DNA from: a virus
Virus record (IMG/VR): IMGVR_UViG_3300042564_000263
Coordinates: 1-39,047 of that record
DNA: 39,047 nt
Reading direction: 5' to 3' (one strand)
Below, piece by piece: positions 27,334-36,572 of this stretch (the first letter of the stretch is position 1; every line of letters begins with the position of its first letter). A model generated the notes under the pieces. That model saw only the letters and a program-made list of their open reading frames with translations. It searched no databases and had not been told where the DNA came from. A program made the position numbers and the translations under genes.

Positions 27334-28841
27334 GGTGATAACCCCATAGTTCCTCCGAAGAGGCCTTGATATTTATAGTTAGGAACATCTCTAGCAGTGC
27401 CTGAAGCGATAGATCGTGTCAATGCTTCAACCTGCCTACGCTTAGCAACACTTTGTAAAGCATCTGCTGCCATACCACTACCAGCCAGAGAAGCTCCGAT
27501 AATAGGATCATATACCAAAGCACCGCCAGTAGTTCCGGCAGACAGTTGACTTCTACGGGGGTCAAATCGAGCTACGATAGACAAGAAAGTATCAACCGGG
27601 CCTCCATTGATAGTAGCCTTCATTGCATTTACTTCAGCTTCTGAGAACAGGTTTCTTTTATTCTTATTGGCCAAGATATTCTCAAGTTGGGTTCTAATCA
27701 ATTCAGCTTCAGACTTCTTTGGGTTATTAGCACGGGCTTCCGCAACATCGAAAGCATCCTGCACTACTTGAGCTTTACTTGATGCTCTCCAGTCCTTACG
27801 AGCAGACATAACAGACTGAACCGCTGTGTCTAAACCACCTTTACCAGCGATAATGTCACGACCTGTGAGACTATTCAAATACTCATCGACACCGTTAACC
27901 ATCTCTTTACCAAGACGACGAGTGTTAGCATCATTATCGTTAGACAAGTTAGTAGCAATAGAGCGAAGTTTCTCAAGTTTAGCAAAAGGTACACGCTCAG
28001 TACCGATTATTTCCTCAAAGGTTTCAAGAGCATTAGCAATCTTAGTATCTGTTTTGGGAATGTAGTTCTTATCAGATAAGTTGTTACGGATATTAGCAAC
28101 CATATCCAGAGCACTCTTAGGCTTGACAGTTACACCTTGTTCATCCATCTTGGCATAGTTAGCAGCAGCTCTAGCTTTAATTTCAGGAATGGACAGGTTG
28201 TTAACCTTAGGCTCAAAGGCTCCACCTGCTTTACCAGCAGCGCCACCAGCAACCAAAGAAGAGCCTAAACCTACCGCTGTACCAAGTAAAGGATTACCTG
28301 TAATGTCAGTAGTCAACTCAGCAGCAGGTTCTGCCACAGCACCACCAGCGGCAGCAGCAGGTAAGCTGCGAGATAACTGACCTGCCATACTAGGAGCCAG
28401 TTTAGATAAACTAGCCTGCCCTGTAAGACCTGAGATACCACCTTGAGTAAACTTCTCTGCTGTTGTCTCAGGAGCAGGAGCTACTTGGGAAAGCATTGCT
28501 GCTTGCTCTTTTGAGGCATAAGGCAAACGAGACTCTGAACCAACAAGGTTAGCACCTAGGTTATAGACACCAGCACCAAAGTCCAAGACTGCTGTAGCAG
28601 GTGCAGTAAAGGCTTCGTACAAAGTACGTCCTGTCATTGCTGCCTGTCGTCCTGCCTCTTGCGCCAATGTACGCGGTTGCTGGATGTCCGACCTACGAGG
28701 ATCATTCTCCATCGTAGTGCGTCCACCACCTGTAGGTGTGGCTGCCTCACCCATGTAAGTTTTGATTTTAGACAGGGCCTGCTCTTTGGATAAACCATCA
28801 GCAAGTTCAAACTGCTGTCCTTTGTACTCGTAAATAGGCAT
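27330..28841 (-). CDS. Internal virion / DNA-ejection protein (503 aa)
   Basis: The N-terminus MPIYEYKGQQFELADGLSKE resembles the short beta-type start seen in several podoviral internal or ejection proteins. The middle is Ala/Gly-rich and partly hydrophobic (GTAVGLGSSLVAGGAAGKAGG), as expected of a protein that inserts in or crosses the host envelope on ejection. The rest is helical and charged. It is the third of three large genes in the place of T7 gp14-16. No lytic transglycosylase motif was found. The role is inferred from composition and position. Confidence 0.65.
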   Translation of the reverse strand: MPIYEYKGQQFELADGLSKEQALSKIKTYMGEAATPTGGGRTTMENDPRRSDIQQPRTLAQEAGRQAAMTGRTLYEAFTAPATAVLDFGAGVYNLGANLVGSESRLPYASKEQAAMLSQVAPAPETTAEKFTQGGISGLTGQASLSKLAPSMAGQLSRSLPAAAAGGAVAEPAAELTTDITGNPLLGTAVGLGSSLVAGGAAGKAGGAFEPKVNNLSIPEIKARAAANYAKMDEQGVTVKPKSALDMVANIRNNLSDKNYIPKTDTKIANALETFEEIIGTERVPFAKLEKLRSIATNLSNDNDANTRRLGKEMVNGVDEYLNSLTGRDIIAGKGGLDTAVQSVMSARKDWRASSKAQVVQDAFDVAEARANNPKKSEAELIRTQLENILANKNKRNLFSEAEVNAMKATINGGPVDTFLSIVARFDPRRSQLSAGTTGGALVYDPIIGASLAGSGMAADALQSVAKRRQVEALTRSIASGTARDVPNYKYQGLFGGTMGLSP

Positions 28842-28844
28842 AAT

Positions 28845-30053
28845 TTAATCCAGTTTAATAACCGTTTGGCCTTGTGAGGAACCTTCATAGTAAGAACCAA
28901 CACCTTGAGACTTACGGCGAGACTCCAAACGACCTTTAGTTTTGTCTTGAGAAGACTGTAATGCCTTCTGGTAACGTGTCAGAGCTTCGTAAGTAGCTTG
29001 TGTATCGTTGCTACCATAAGCTGCAATGAGAGCCTTGGCAAAGCGCAACACGTCCTTATCTGTCTGAACACCCTTCTCAGCACTAACTTGCAGGTTAACA
29101 GCAGTGTCAACGGCAGACTTCAAACCTTCATAGGCACGGGCTTCAGGAGTAGAGTTACCGGCAGCTAACTGAGCCTGATACTTCAGATTCTTCAAAGGGC
29201 CTAACTCAAGTTGACGCTTACCTGTTTTCTCATCAGGAGTCAAAGAAGCGATAGCAGGAGACAAAGCTTGGAGCTGACCTGTGTAAGCATCAATAGCCTC
29301 TAAGTCCTTACCTTCTTCTTTCTGCAAGCTAGGAGGTAAAGACTTATTGCCTTGCTGTCCTTGTTTCAGGGAAGCAGTAAGTTGGGCGATCTGACGACTA
29401 GCATCAGCCCTCAACTGTGCAATCTGAAGTTGTGTAGCTCCTCTTTCCTTGGCTGCTTCAATTGTGGCAGCAGCCTGAATCTTAGCAGCTTCGATCTTAG
29501 CATCAGCAGTATCTTTACGGGCTTGTGTTGTCTGAATACTGGTCATGATCTTATCAGGATCGCCATACTTACGAACAACCTGCAAATACTGTTCTTCTGT
29601 AGCATCTGGGCCTAAAGCAGTTAATTCCTTACGAAGTTTCTCTTCCTGAGCAGTGGTCAGTTCTACTTTCTTCTGTTCAGCCGCAGCTTTACCTGTCTGA
29701 GCCACACGGAGTTGTGCTTGACGGGCTTGATCCATAACCTGCATCGCCTCTTGACCAAAACCCTGACTACCTAAAGTCTGTGCAAGTTTCACCAAGCCCT
29801 CAGGAGTTGTGGTATCTGCTTGCTGCAACAACGCTTGACGTTGTGTAGCCTTCTGTAACACAGGGTCTTGAGCACCCAACAAACCAGCACCGGCATCACC
29901 TAAGCGACTACCGGCAGTGTAGAAGGCCATCTGAGCAGCCTGTTGAGGATCAAGCTTAGCGAATTGCAAAGCCCTCGCTTGAAGCTCATTGTCACGTTGT
30001 CGTTGGATAGACTCAGGAGTCATACCGAATAAACTATTCATTACATCAGCCAT
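28845..30053 (-). CDS. Internal virion protein, coiled-coil rich (402 aa)
   Basis: The protein is almost entirely helical, Gln/Ala/Lys/Glu-rich and without Cys. It begins MADVMNSLFGMTPESIQRQR, and a long coiled coil at about 150-235 includes TIEAAKERGATQLQIAQLRA. This resembles core-stack or ejection proteins in podovirus heads. The gap to the previous gene is ten bases and it shares the operon with structural genes on both sides. No enzyme motif was found. Function is assigned by composition and position. Confidence 0.65.
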   Translation of the reverse strand: MADVMNSLFGMTPESIQRQRDNELQARALQFAKLDPQQAAQMAFYTAGSRLGDAGAGLLGAQDPVLQKATQRQALLQQADTTTPEGLVKLAQTLGSQGFGQEAMQVMDQARQAQLRVAQTGKAAAEQKKVELTTAQEEKLRKELTALGPDATEEQYLQVVRKYGDPDKIMTSIQTTQARKDTADAKIEAAKIQAAATIEAAKERGATQLQIAQLRADASRQIAQLTASLKQGQQGNKSLPPSLQKEEGKDLEAIDAYTGQLQALSPAIASLTPDEKTGKRQLELGPLKNLKYQAQLAAGNSTPEARAYEGLKSAVDTAVNLQVSAEKGVQTDKDVLRFAKALIAAYGSNDTQATYEALTRYQKALQSSQDKTKGRLESRRKSQGVGSYYEGSSQGQTVIKLD

Positions 30054-30063
30054 TATCTATCCT

Positions 30064-31038
30064 TTAAATGTAAGCGCCGTAGTCTTGGTTACCGAAAGCA
30101 TTCCCCGTACCAAAACCACCGCCATAGCCAGTGCCTTGAGGACTGAACAGACCTGCTAAGCTGTTGGTAAACTGAGAGTTGCTGCCTAAGCCTTGCAGAG
30201 CAGAACCGAAAGGACTGTATCCAGTAGCTTGTTGCATTGTACGAGCAGCGTTAGTGCCTCCTTGTAACAGAGTGTTACCTACGTTAGCGCCTGCTGTTGC
30301 AGAACGACCACCCAACTGAGCACCAATGTCCAGAGGACTCTGACCAAGTTTCTCCAACTCAGAAGCCAAACCAATCTGTGTCTGAATTGGGCTATAACCC
30401 GAGGTAGCAATCTTAGCACCCTCACCGAACAGACCTGCACCGAACTGAGTCTGAGCACGTCCTTGAGCCATGGCATCAGCAGACAACTGTAAGTCTTGCT
30501 GCATCAAGGCATTGTAGTAAGCTTGTTGCTCAGGGTTAGCGTTACCCAAGTTACCACCTTGAGCTGTACTCAGACCACCTCGGCCTGTGTTGAACAGGTT
30601 CTGAGTGATCTTGGACTGAGCCATGTCTCGGCTAGGCTGCAACAGTTGCTGCTGCTTTGCCATCCAGTCAGCCGCTGTCTGCTCAGGGGAAGTACCTAAG
30701 TACTGCTGACCTAAGTTGAACAGTGACTGAGCACCTTGCAAGCCTTGAGCACCTAAGCCTGCACCGCCAGCACTAGCCTGAGCTAGGAACTGATCACGTA
30801 AGGTTGCAATGTCAGGAGCTACGTTGTAACCTGCTGACTCAAGATAACCTTGGTCATTCATCTTGAAGTTAGAGGAACCGAAGCGGGATGTAACACCCAC
30901 TGGACGGAACTTCTGAGCTTCAGCAGCAATACGAGCTGCTTCGAGTTGAGCATTAGCGGATGTCTGAGCAGCATCTTCTGCTGCGTCTCCTGACATCATA
31001 CCACCTAATAGACTAGCACCAGCAGCAATCCACGGCAT
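30064..31038 (-). CDS. Internal virion protein, Gly/Gln/Ala-rich (324 aa)
   Basis: The N-terminus (MPWIAAGASLLGGMMSGDAA) is a short hydrophobic Gly-rich helix followed by an Ala-rich helix. This is a start shared by podoviral DNA-transfer proteins, where it may help form the ejection channel. The rest is low-complexity, rich in Gly, Gln, Ala and Asn (GGLSTAQGGNLGNANPEQQA), and ends in Gly/Phe/Tyr repeats. It is the first of the three ejection-type genes. No catalytic motif was seen. Confidence 0.65.
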   Translation of the reverse strand: MPWIAAGASLLGGMMSGDAAEDAAQTSANAQLEAARIAAEAQKFRPVGVTSRFGSSNFKMNDQGYLESAGYNVAPDIATLRDQFLAQASAGGAGLGAQGLQGAQSLFNLGQQYLGTSPEQTAADWMAKQQQLLQPSRDMAQSKITQNLFNTGRGGLSTAQGGNLGNANPEQQAYYNALMQQDLQLSADAMAQGRAQTQFGAGLFGEGAKIATSGYSPIQTQIGLASELEKLGQSPLDIGAQLGGRSATAGANVGNTLLQGGTNAARTMQQATGYSPFGSALQGLGSNSQFTNSLAGLFSPQGTGYGGGFGTGNAFGNQDYGAYI

Positions 31039-31039
31039 A

Positions 31040-31366
31040 TTAAGCCTCTACTTTCTTATGTTCTTTGATTAAAACTTGATCTACTTTATTCACGTCAGTT
31101 TCCTCAGTTTGATGAATACAGAACCATGTAGAGTCTTCTAAGGCTACAATGACATGGTTCACATTCTTCACAATATTGATACAAGCAGGGGCTGTATATT
31201 CTTCTACTTTATCGTCATCCAGTAAGACTTTAACCTTACCTTGAGCTAAGATACTCAGGTGGTCATAGTTATGCTGATGCTGACAAGCCATAGCACCTTT
31301 AGGGATAAACATCTGCTTGGCGTATAAGCCTTCGCTAAAGTGGTGTTCTATCATGCTGTCAGGCAT
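31040..31366 (-). CDS. Small cupin-domain protein (108 aa)
   Basis: A single cupin barrel: FIPKGAMACQHQHNYDHLSI carries the first metal motif (His-x-His with a later His). Strands GKVKVLLDDDKVEEYTAP and CINIVKNVNHVIVALED follow, with a second His. Cupins bind metals and sugars or act as enzymes. This one lies between tail-fibre and internal protein genes, so it may be a virion component or modify one. The stop is followed one base later by the next gene. Confidence 0.8.
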   Translation of the reverse strand: MPDSMIEHHFSEGLYAKQMFIPKGAMACQHQHNYDHLSILAQGKVKVLLDDDKVEEYTAPACINIVKNVNHVIVALEDSTWFCIHQTEETDVNKVDQVLIKEHKKVEA

Positions 31367-32071
31367 TTATGCCGTCCGCTTCCACATCGCCACTGTGATG
31401 TACGGCTGGAGGTTAGCGTTAGTGCCACTGGAGCCTGTTGAGTTAACAGTGTGTGTGTGGTCAGGAATACTTAAAGAAGCGGTATAATAACCACCTTCAC
31501 CTGCCGACCCTTGTGTTCTATTTCCTAAGGAATCAGACAGAGAGAAAACACCTCCACTGTTCTTAAAAACACCAAAATCACCGCCACGGCCTGCTTGTAA
31601 AGTACCGCTAGCTGAACCAGCAGATGAGGTACTATGCGTATGGCTTACAACAACAGCATCCTTACTACCACCAGTCTCTTCCAAAGCATCGAACAAAGTA
31701 TCACTACCATTCAAACCTACCATCACTCGGCCTGCACCGAAGGCTGTCCAAGTACCAAAACCAAGCAGCGTCGCGGGGTTGGTCGTCACGCCTGCGTTGA
31801 TGTAGATAGAGCCTACAGGATACAGAGACTGTAACGCTGTAGTCACAAAAGCTGTAGTGGCAATCTGTGAGGTGTTAGTGCCTGCCGCTGCTGTAGGTGC
31901 TGTAGGAGTACCTGTCAGAGCAGTATCAACACCGTTAGACTTGGTAGCAATAGCTGCTGCAATGTTGTTGAACTCAATATCAATCTCTGTTCCTTTAACA
32001 ATCTTTAAAGGATTGCCTGAAGCCAGAGCATCTTTACTCGCAAAGGATGTGCTTTTAACGTAGTCTGTCAT
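31367..32071 (-). CDS. Collar-type short tail fibre (T4 gp12-like tip)
   Basis: The middle has the phage tail-collar pattern YPVGSIYINA...LLGFGTWTAFGAGRVMVGLN. It is followed by HxH-type metal motifs (VVSHTHS and IPDHTHTV) and the end LQPYITVAMWKRTA. In T4 gp12 and gp37 such HxH clusters bind iron along trimeric tips that contact receptors. The N-terminal 90 residues carry a trimerisation-type TAPTAAAGTNTSQIATTAF region. It is probably a receptor-binding fibre. Its start touches the stop of the tail tube protein. Confidence 0.85.
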   Translation of the reverse strand: MTDYVKSTSFASKDALASGNPLKIVKGTEIDIEFNNIAAAIATKSNGVDTALTGTPTAPTAAAGTNTSQIATTAFVTTALQSLYPVGSIYINAGVTTNPATLLGFGTWTAFGAGRVMVGLNGSDTLFDALEETGGSKDAVVVSHTHSTSSAGSASGTLQAGRGGDFGVFKNSGGVFSLSDSLGNRTQGSAGEGGYYTASLSIPDHTHTVNSTGSSGTNANLQPYITVAMWKRTA

Positions 32072-33624
32072 TATATAATCTTCCCGTTCTTAGCTTGAAT
32101 CTCGATCTTCTGGATACTCAAAGGAGAACCATTAATATCAGCTTCGTAGCCTGTTTGAATAACCTTACCAGCACCTGTAGGATAAGCTATCAGTGTCTGT
32201 AATGAGATACCATCAGAATACTCAGCAGTGGTGTTATACTCAGCTATGTTGTATTCAGAGATACCTTGTGTTGGAATCTTACTTGTTTGAGAGTAATAGT
32301 TCTCTTTAAAGTCATATCCCCACTTCATAGTCACATATTGGTTAGTACCCCCAATAACCACAATAGAGAGTTTCTTCAAGATTGAGGTAACTGAGGTAGC
32401 TCCTAAGTCAGTATGGTTGGTGAAATACAGCATGCGGTAGCTGAGTTCATTGTCCTGATGTCCGTAGTACTTACCTACATAGCCTTCCTTGCCAATCAAT
32501 AAGTCACGGTTACGCAGGTAGCAAAAGCTCTTAGGTTGGATACTGTCCCAAGTTGTAACCCTAGCAGAACCATCTTGAAGCATAGCCTTCATGTCGAAGC
32601 AGTAGACTGTCTTCAGAAGAGGTAATGTCAGTAAGTAGAAGGACTCATAAGGACTGTAAATAGCTCGAACAAGACTCAAGTTCTCACCTGCCACAGCACC
32701 CATCAAGTCATTACGTACGTTCTTAGACAAGTCCCTGAAAGGAGCTGACTTCTCTTGGATGGTACGTAGGACACTTCGAACACCTGTATCCGATAGGAAG
32801 ATGATGTCTGAGCCTGTGTTCTGGATACTGTCACGAGCGATACAGCCAATACCTGTCACTGCATCGGAAAGCTTAAACGTACCCACAGTAACCACATCTT
32901 GAGCACCTGAGTACACCAAGATATTGTTCTTACCGAAGATGAATAAGAATCCGTTGTGAGAGGCCAAGCCTGTTACGTTATCAGCACCGTTAGGCCACAC
33001 AGAGGTAACATCTAATGAGCCTGTAGAACCACCTGACCACTTGTGACCAGCTAGAATATCAGACCAATAGACAACAGCTTTCTCAGAGGTTGTGTCTGCT
33101 ATCCACAAGCGACCATAAGCAGACAGAACAATGTTGCCTGCTGGTGGTGTGCCTGATGAGCCAGTCTTCTCCGAGACTCTACGATACGTTGTAGTACTGA
33201 CATCAGGGTCGAACACTAAGGGATCATGTCCACCTTGGAACAGATACAAGTGTTCATTCAGACAGGCAATCTGCCAGTTGTTAGCTGTGATGGATGGAGC
33301 AGTTCCCCCACCACCGTAGGTCAACTGAGTAAGTGTATTGCCTACCAGCTTGAATATCTTGTTGTTACCTGTACAGATAGTGTACTCAGAACCGTTATCG
33401 GTAACCAACTGACCGATAGCTGTGATGTCAGCAGAGCCTAGAGCACCACTGGCAGTATTAACCTTAGTCCATCCCTTACGAGCACCTACACGACCGTACT
33501 GATCAATGACACAGTTGGTAGCGTTAAGAGCAAAGCCTGATGCCAGATCAAGTGAGCTGTCCTGAGTGTTCAGGCCATAGAAGCCCGGCGCAGTGATAGC
33601 GAATGTTTGGATGGTTTGTGCCAT
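32071..33624 (-). CDS. Tail tubular protein B-like (tail nozzle)
   Basis: This 517-residue protein is rich in beta strands with repeating blades (LVTDNGSEYTICTGNNKIFK, IACLNEHLYLFQGGHDPLVF, GLASHNGFLFIFGKNNILVY), a beta-propeller layout as in T7 gp12 or P22 gp10. It begins after gp11-like adaptor with abutting coordinates, the T7 order. It would form the nozzle through which DNA leaves. Sequence similarity to T7 gp12 itself is not obvious by eye; the call rests on fold-like repeats and position. Confidence 0.75.
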   Translation of the reverse strand: MAQTIQTFAITAPGFYGLNTQDSSLDLASGFALNATNCVIDQYGRVGARKGWTKVNTASGALGSADITAIGQLVTDNGSEYTICTGNNKIFKLVGNTLTQLTYGGGGTAPSITANNWQIACLNEHLYLFQGGHDPLVFDPDVSTTTYRRVSEKTGSSGTPPAGNIVLSAYGRLWIADTTSEKAVVYWSDILAGHKWSGGSTGSLDVTSVWPNGADNVTGLASHNGFLFIFGKNNILVYSGAQDVVTVGTFKLSDAVTGIGCIARDSIQNTGSDIIFLSDTGVRSVLRTIQEKSAPFRDLSKNVRNDLMGAVAGENLSLVRAIYSPYESFYLLTLPLLKTVYCFDMKAMLQDGSARVTTWDSIQPKSFCYLRNRDLLIGKEGYVGKYYGHQDNELSYRMLYFTNHTDLGATSVTSILKKLSIVVIGGTNQYVTMKWGYDFKENYYSQTSKIPTQGISEYNIAEYNTTAEYSDGISLQTLIAYPTGAGKVIQTGYEADINGSPLSIQKIEIQAKNGKII

Positions 33625-34278
33625 TTACACAGCCTCCCAAGTCTCTTCCTCGATGTACCGTGAAGATTCAATAGCGATATAGTCAGACAAGGAAGCCTTG
33701 TACAGAGCATACGCTTCTGAGCTAGGTAAACCACCGTCCTCACCACGTTCAACCACTGCACGAGCAAAGGCTCCTAACACTACAGGCTCTTTAGGAGCAA
33801 GCATTGTGTCTGAGTCACCTTTGAGTTCATCTTGTGGGATGTACAGGTTAAAGTACAAGCTTAAGTTAGCTTCAGGAACAGGATAGAAGTCTACCTTTGT
33901 ATCTCCAGTGGTGTGAACACCGTTGAAGTTGTAATACATAGGTCTACCGGGATTCATGTTATTGAGCAGATAAGCAGACATAGCTTTAGTGCTCAGCACC
34001 TTAATCTCAGACTTATTGGTCATGTCCTGAGCATCGATAACCTTGAAGCGACCACCTGTACCAGTCAAGACATAACCATAAGTATTGGCTATTGTCTCAA
34101 TGATCAAAGTGTCTGTAAGAGCATTCCAGTTATAGGCATCCTCTACTTGTCGCTTGGCATCATTAACCAGCCTACCAACAAGTTTAGATAATACGTTTTC
34201 CTGAACGGTAGTTACTTCTGGTTCACGCATACGCACCAGAATGTCATTAACAAGTTCTAAATATGTTGGCAGTGCCAT
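33625..34278 (-). CDS. Tail tubular protein A-like (head-tail adaptor)
   Basis: This 217-residue protein starts MALPTYLELVNDILVRMREP and has a helical bundle (KLVGRLVNDAKRQVEDAYNW) with strand inserts (VDFYPVPEANLSLYFNLYIP). This layout is familiar for T7 gp11-like gatekeepers that join portal to tail nozzle. Length is close to T7 gp11 (196). It directly precedes the nozzle protein. The late acidic helix ends ESSRYIEEETWEAV. Confidence 0.8.
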   Translation of the reverse strand: MALPTYLELVNDILVRMREPEVTTVQENVLSKLVGRLVNDAKRQVEDAYNWNALTDTLIIETIANTYGYVLTGTGGRFKVIDAQDMTNKSEIKVLSTKAMSAYLLNNMNPGRPMYYNFNGVHTTGDTKVDFYPVPEANLSLYFNLYIPQDELKGDSDTMLAPKEPVVLGAFARAVVERGEDGGLPSSEAYALYKASLSDYIAIESSRYIEEETWEAV

Positions 34279-34280
34279 GA

Positions 34281-34355
34281 TTATTTCGCCTTCTTCTTGT
34301 CTTTATTCTTCTTGGTACGACTACCACGTTCAGGCATTGGTGTTTTGTAAGACAT
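34281..34355 (-). CDS. Tiny very basic peptide (24 aa)
   Basis: ATG 34355 has AAGGAA seven bases upstream and encodes 24 residues with eleven Lys/Arg (MSYKTPMPERGSRTKKNKDK then KKAK). It ends three bases before the tail adaptor start. Size and charge suggest a nucleic-acid or virion-binding peptide, or a leader that couples translation to the adaptor gene. Good ribosome site, but very short. Confidence 0.5.
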   Translation of the reverse strand: MSYKTPMPERGSRTKKNKDKKKAK

Positions 34356-34375
34356 TATAATTCCTTAATAGTAAA

Positions 34376-34720
34376 TTAAACATGATCACCAGAGGGATCA
34401 AGAGGGTCCAGCACAGGCTCGAAGAACTTAACCACTGCTAACCTGTAGCCTGTTGACTCTTTGTGATGCCGCTTCAGGCGACTGGTCACGGTCCACTCTT
34501 GCGGCACCTCCAGCAAGATGATCGTCATCACGAACCAGTTAACCAGCAAGTCTAAGATCAAGCCGATTACCAGAGTAGGGTAGCCAAAGACCTTACCCAA
34601 GGCAGTCAGCTTGCCCATGTCTCGTACACGCTTGATGTTCATCACTGCGGCATAGAACACATATAATCCGTAGGTAATAGCCAGAGATACACCGATGTAG
34701 ATTAAGACATTAACCAGCAT
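34376..34720 (-). CDS. Membrane protein of unknown role (114 aa)
   Basis: There are two or more spans: MLVNVLIYIGVSLAITYGLY with continuation VFYAAVMN, and FGYPTLVIGLILDLLVNWFV with MTIILLEVP. Between them is a basic loop (NIKRVRDMGK). The polar C-terminus (about 80-114) includes SRLKRHHKESTGYRL. A similar small membrane protein is common among tail genes of podoviruses, with no proven function. It overlaps the previous gene by 11 bases. Confidence 0.65.
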   Translation of the reverse strand: MLVNVLIYIGVSLAITYGLYVFYAAVMNIKRVRDMGKLTALGKVFGYPTLVIGLILDLLVNWFVMTIILLEVPQEWTVTSRLKRHHKESTGYRLAVVKFFEPVLDPLDPSGDHV

Positions 34721-34928
34721 CAGGTGTCTCCGCAGGCAGTGGCGTGTCAGCTCCGATTGGAGCGTTGCCTTCGGCCAGCAGGGGAGTATTCCCTGCGTCC
34801 AGCCATTTCAGGTACTCGGTTGCCGTCACAAGGCAGGACTCTTGACGACCGTCAGGCCACTCACGCCATACAACTTGGATTGACTGGTCTTCCTGCAACG
34901 GTAAAAGTTTCCAAACTGGCGTAGTCAT
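34710..34928 (-). CDS. Hypothetical protein after tail fibre (72 aa)
   Basis: A soluble protein (MTTPVWKLLPLQEDQSIQVV...) with WREWPDGRQESCLVTATEYLKW and a Pro/Ala-rich tail (NAPIGADTPLPAETPDAG). The DNA is richer in GC than its neighbours, like the distal part of the tail fibre just upstream, so the two may have arrived together. Small genes in this place sometimes encode fibre chaperones; that is a guess. Confidence 0.6.
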   Translation of the reverse strand: MTTPVWKLLPLQEDQSIQVVWREWPDGRQESCLVTATEYLKWLDAGNTPLLAEGNAPIGADTPLPAETPDAG

Positions 34929-36568
34929 AATTCACATCCTGTAAATTGAATTTGTGCCGATGCGCTTACTGAATACAGATAAGACCCTGCGTTAGCAGTA
35001 GCACCTGTTGTCGCAACTTGAACAGCACAAGCATCAATTGAGCTAGACTCAAACGTAATTGCGCTTGGGGCCGTGCCTGCACCGCCAAAAGAAAAATGAG
35101 ATGCGCTGCTTACAGTTACACCTGTTGGGGGAACTCTCGGGTTAACCTTTAAGGAATACACTGCTCGAATAACCGTAGAACTTGCGACAAAAGCAGAACA
35201 AACTGGTTGATTAGAAGCAGATGTTGCGCTATAGCAAGGCAGATACCGCTGGCACATAATCAACTCACGCCCGTAGTCCCTGCGCTCAAATGGGGTTGCT
35301 ACGCTGCCAGCTTCAAGCTGCACGCCTGTGATGTAGAAGGTGGCTCCGTTTGTGCCGACTACGCTGGTGGCGCCTGTGGCTGAGATAAAGTTTGAGCCTG
35401 CCCATGCACCTGCTGTCCCGCTAAATGTGGAACCAACACCTAGCCCAAATCGAACCACAATCCCCGCGCTGTTGTCAGTCGCCCAAGTTCCTGTTGTATC
35501 GCCTGCAATGGTCACAGTTTTCTGTTCCCAAGTGTTTGCCGCGCTAATCGTATAACTGAATGGGTAGCTCCTTGTACCAGCTCCGTTTGTTAAAGCTCCA
35601 CCAAAAGCCCCAGTCAAACTTGAACGAACCCAAAAAGATACTGTGGCTGTTTGTGCGCCAGCAGCGCCCCACCCTAGGTCAGAAACATTGAAACCTTCAA
35701 TAGGTTGGTCGATAAAAGCGTATTGACCTGCGGCAAGAGAAGCATCCGCCGTCGTTGTAGTAAAGATCAACGATTTTGTAAATCCAGCAGGGACTGTTGA
35801 TGATTGCTGTACTGTAAATACGCCATCACTTACGTTTGATGCTCTCCATCTATCTAATGTAAATGGTGCAGTTGGGCTAGTCACTGTCACACTCGCCCCA
35901 GCATTACGCTGGTCAATCCGCATGTCACCGTTGATGATGCGGTTGCGGAAGCCAAAGCCTTCATTACTTGTCAAGAACGTAGCACGATTACTGGACATAC
36001 CAGCTAAGGTAGTCAGTTCTGTGTCTGCTGCTTGCTTAGTCGCCAGTGAAGCATCTACCTCAGTCTTGGTATAAGCATTGGTAATGCCGTAACCAGCAAT
36101 AGTGGTAGGTGTACCAGTAATCTTACTCCAAGCCAGTGATGTTAACCATGAAGGGTTAGCATATGTGTTGGTGTTATAGACAATGTTAGCAGGGTTGACT
36201 ACAGCAGCACTAGCAGCAGCCTCAGAAGCACTTGTAGCTGCATTCAAGGCATGGTACTTAGCTGAATACTCACCACCAGCTACCGGGCCAGAGGTCTTTG
36301 TAGCCCAATCCTGAGCAGACTCAGCAGCAGCAATAGCATTAGCTTCAGCAGCTTCTGCATTAGTCTCAGCTAACTCTGCGTTGGTCTCAGCAGTCTCAGC
36401 GTTAGTCTCAGCTAGTTCAGCATTGGTCTCCGCAGCCAGAGCAGCATCACGAGCAGCTTCAGCAGCTTCTTTAGCAGCTTGTGTCTGTACTAAGAATTCT
36501 TGGAATTCGGTAGTATCTACTTCAGAGGAAGCAGAACCTGTGCCTCCGGGGCCGCGCCAGATGGTCAT
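34925..36568 (-). CDS. Tail fibre protein with heptad stalk
   Basis: This 547-residue fibre has several parts. Residues 1-25 are a short Gly-rich attachment (MTIWRGPGGTGSASSEVDTT). Residues 30-85 form an Ala/Glu coiled coil with five near-identical heptads (AETNAEL-type). A hinge follows (AWSKITGTPTTIAGYGITNA). Then comes a carbohydrate-binding-type region starting NRIINGDMRIDQRNAGASVT and ending FERRDYGRELIMCQRYLPCY, a pair of motifs frequent in phage fibres. The C-terminus is a Ser/Thr/Ala-rich beta tip. It probably mediates adsorption. The distal half is GC-richer, a sign of exchange. Confidence 0.85.
   Translation of the reverse strand: MTIWRGPGGTGSASSEVDTTEFQEFLVQTQAAKEAAEAARDAALAAETNAELAETNAETAETNAELAETNAEAAEANAIAAAESAQDWATKTSGPVAGGEYSAKYHALNAATSASEAAASAAVVNPANIVYNTNTYANPSWLTSLAWSKITGTPTTIAGYGITNAYTKTEVDASLATKQAADTELTTLAGMSSNRATFLTSNEGFGFRNRIINGDMRIDQRNAGASVTVTSPTAPFTLDRWRASNVSDGVFTVQQSSTVPAGFTKSLIFTTTTADASLAAGQYAFIDQPIEGFNVSDLGWGAAGAQTATVSFWVRSSLTGAFGGALTNGAGTRSYPFSYTISAANTWEQKTVTIAGDTTGTWATDNSAGIVVRFGLGVGSTFSGTAGAWAGSNFISATGATSVVGTNGATFYITGVQLEAGSVATPFERRDYGRELIMCQRYLPCYSATSASNQPVCSAFVASSTVIRAVYSLKVNPRVPPTGVTVSSASHFSFGGAGTAPSAITFESSSIDACAVQVATTGATANAGSYLYSVSASAQIQFTGCEL
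36329..36433 (-). repeat. Heptad coding repeat in tail fibre
   Basis: Five 21-base units encode AETNAEL, AETNAET, AETNAEL, AETNAEA and AEANAIA. The units are similar at DNA level, so stalk length can change by slippage in whole heptads without breaking the coiled coil. Confidence 0.8.
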
Positions 36569-36572
36569 ACAA

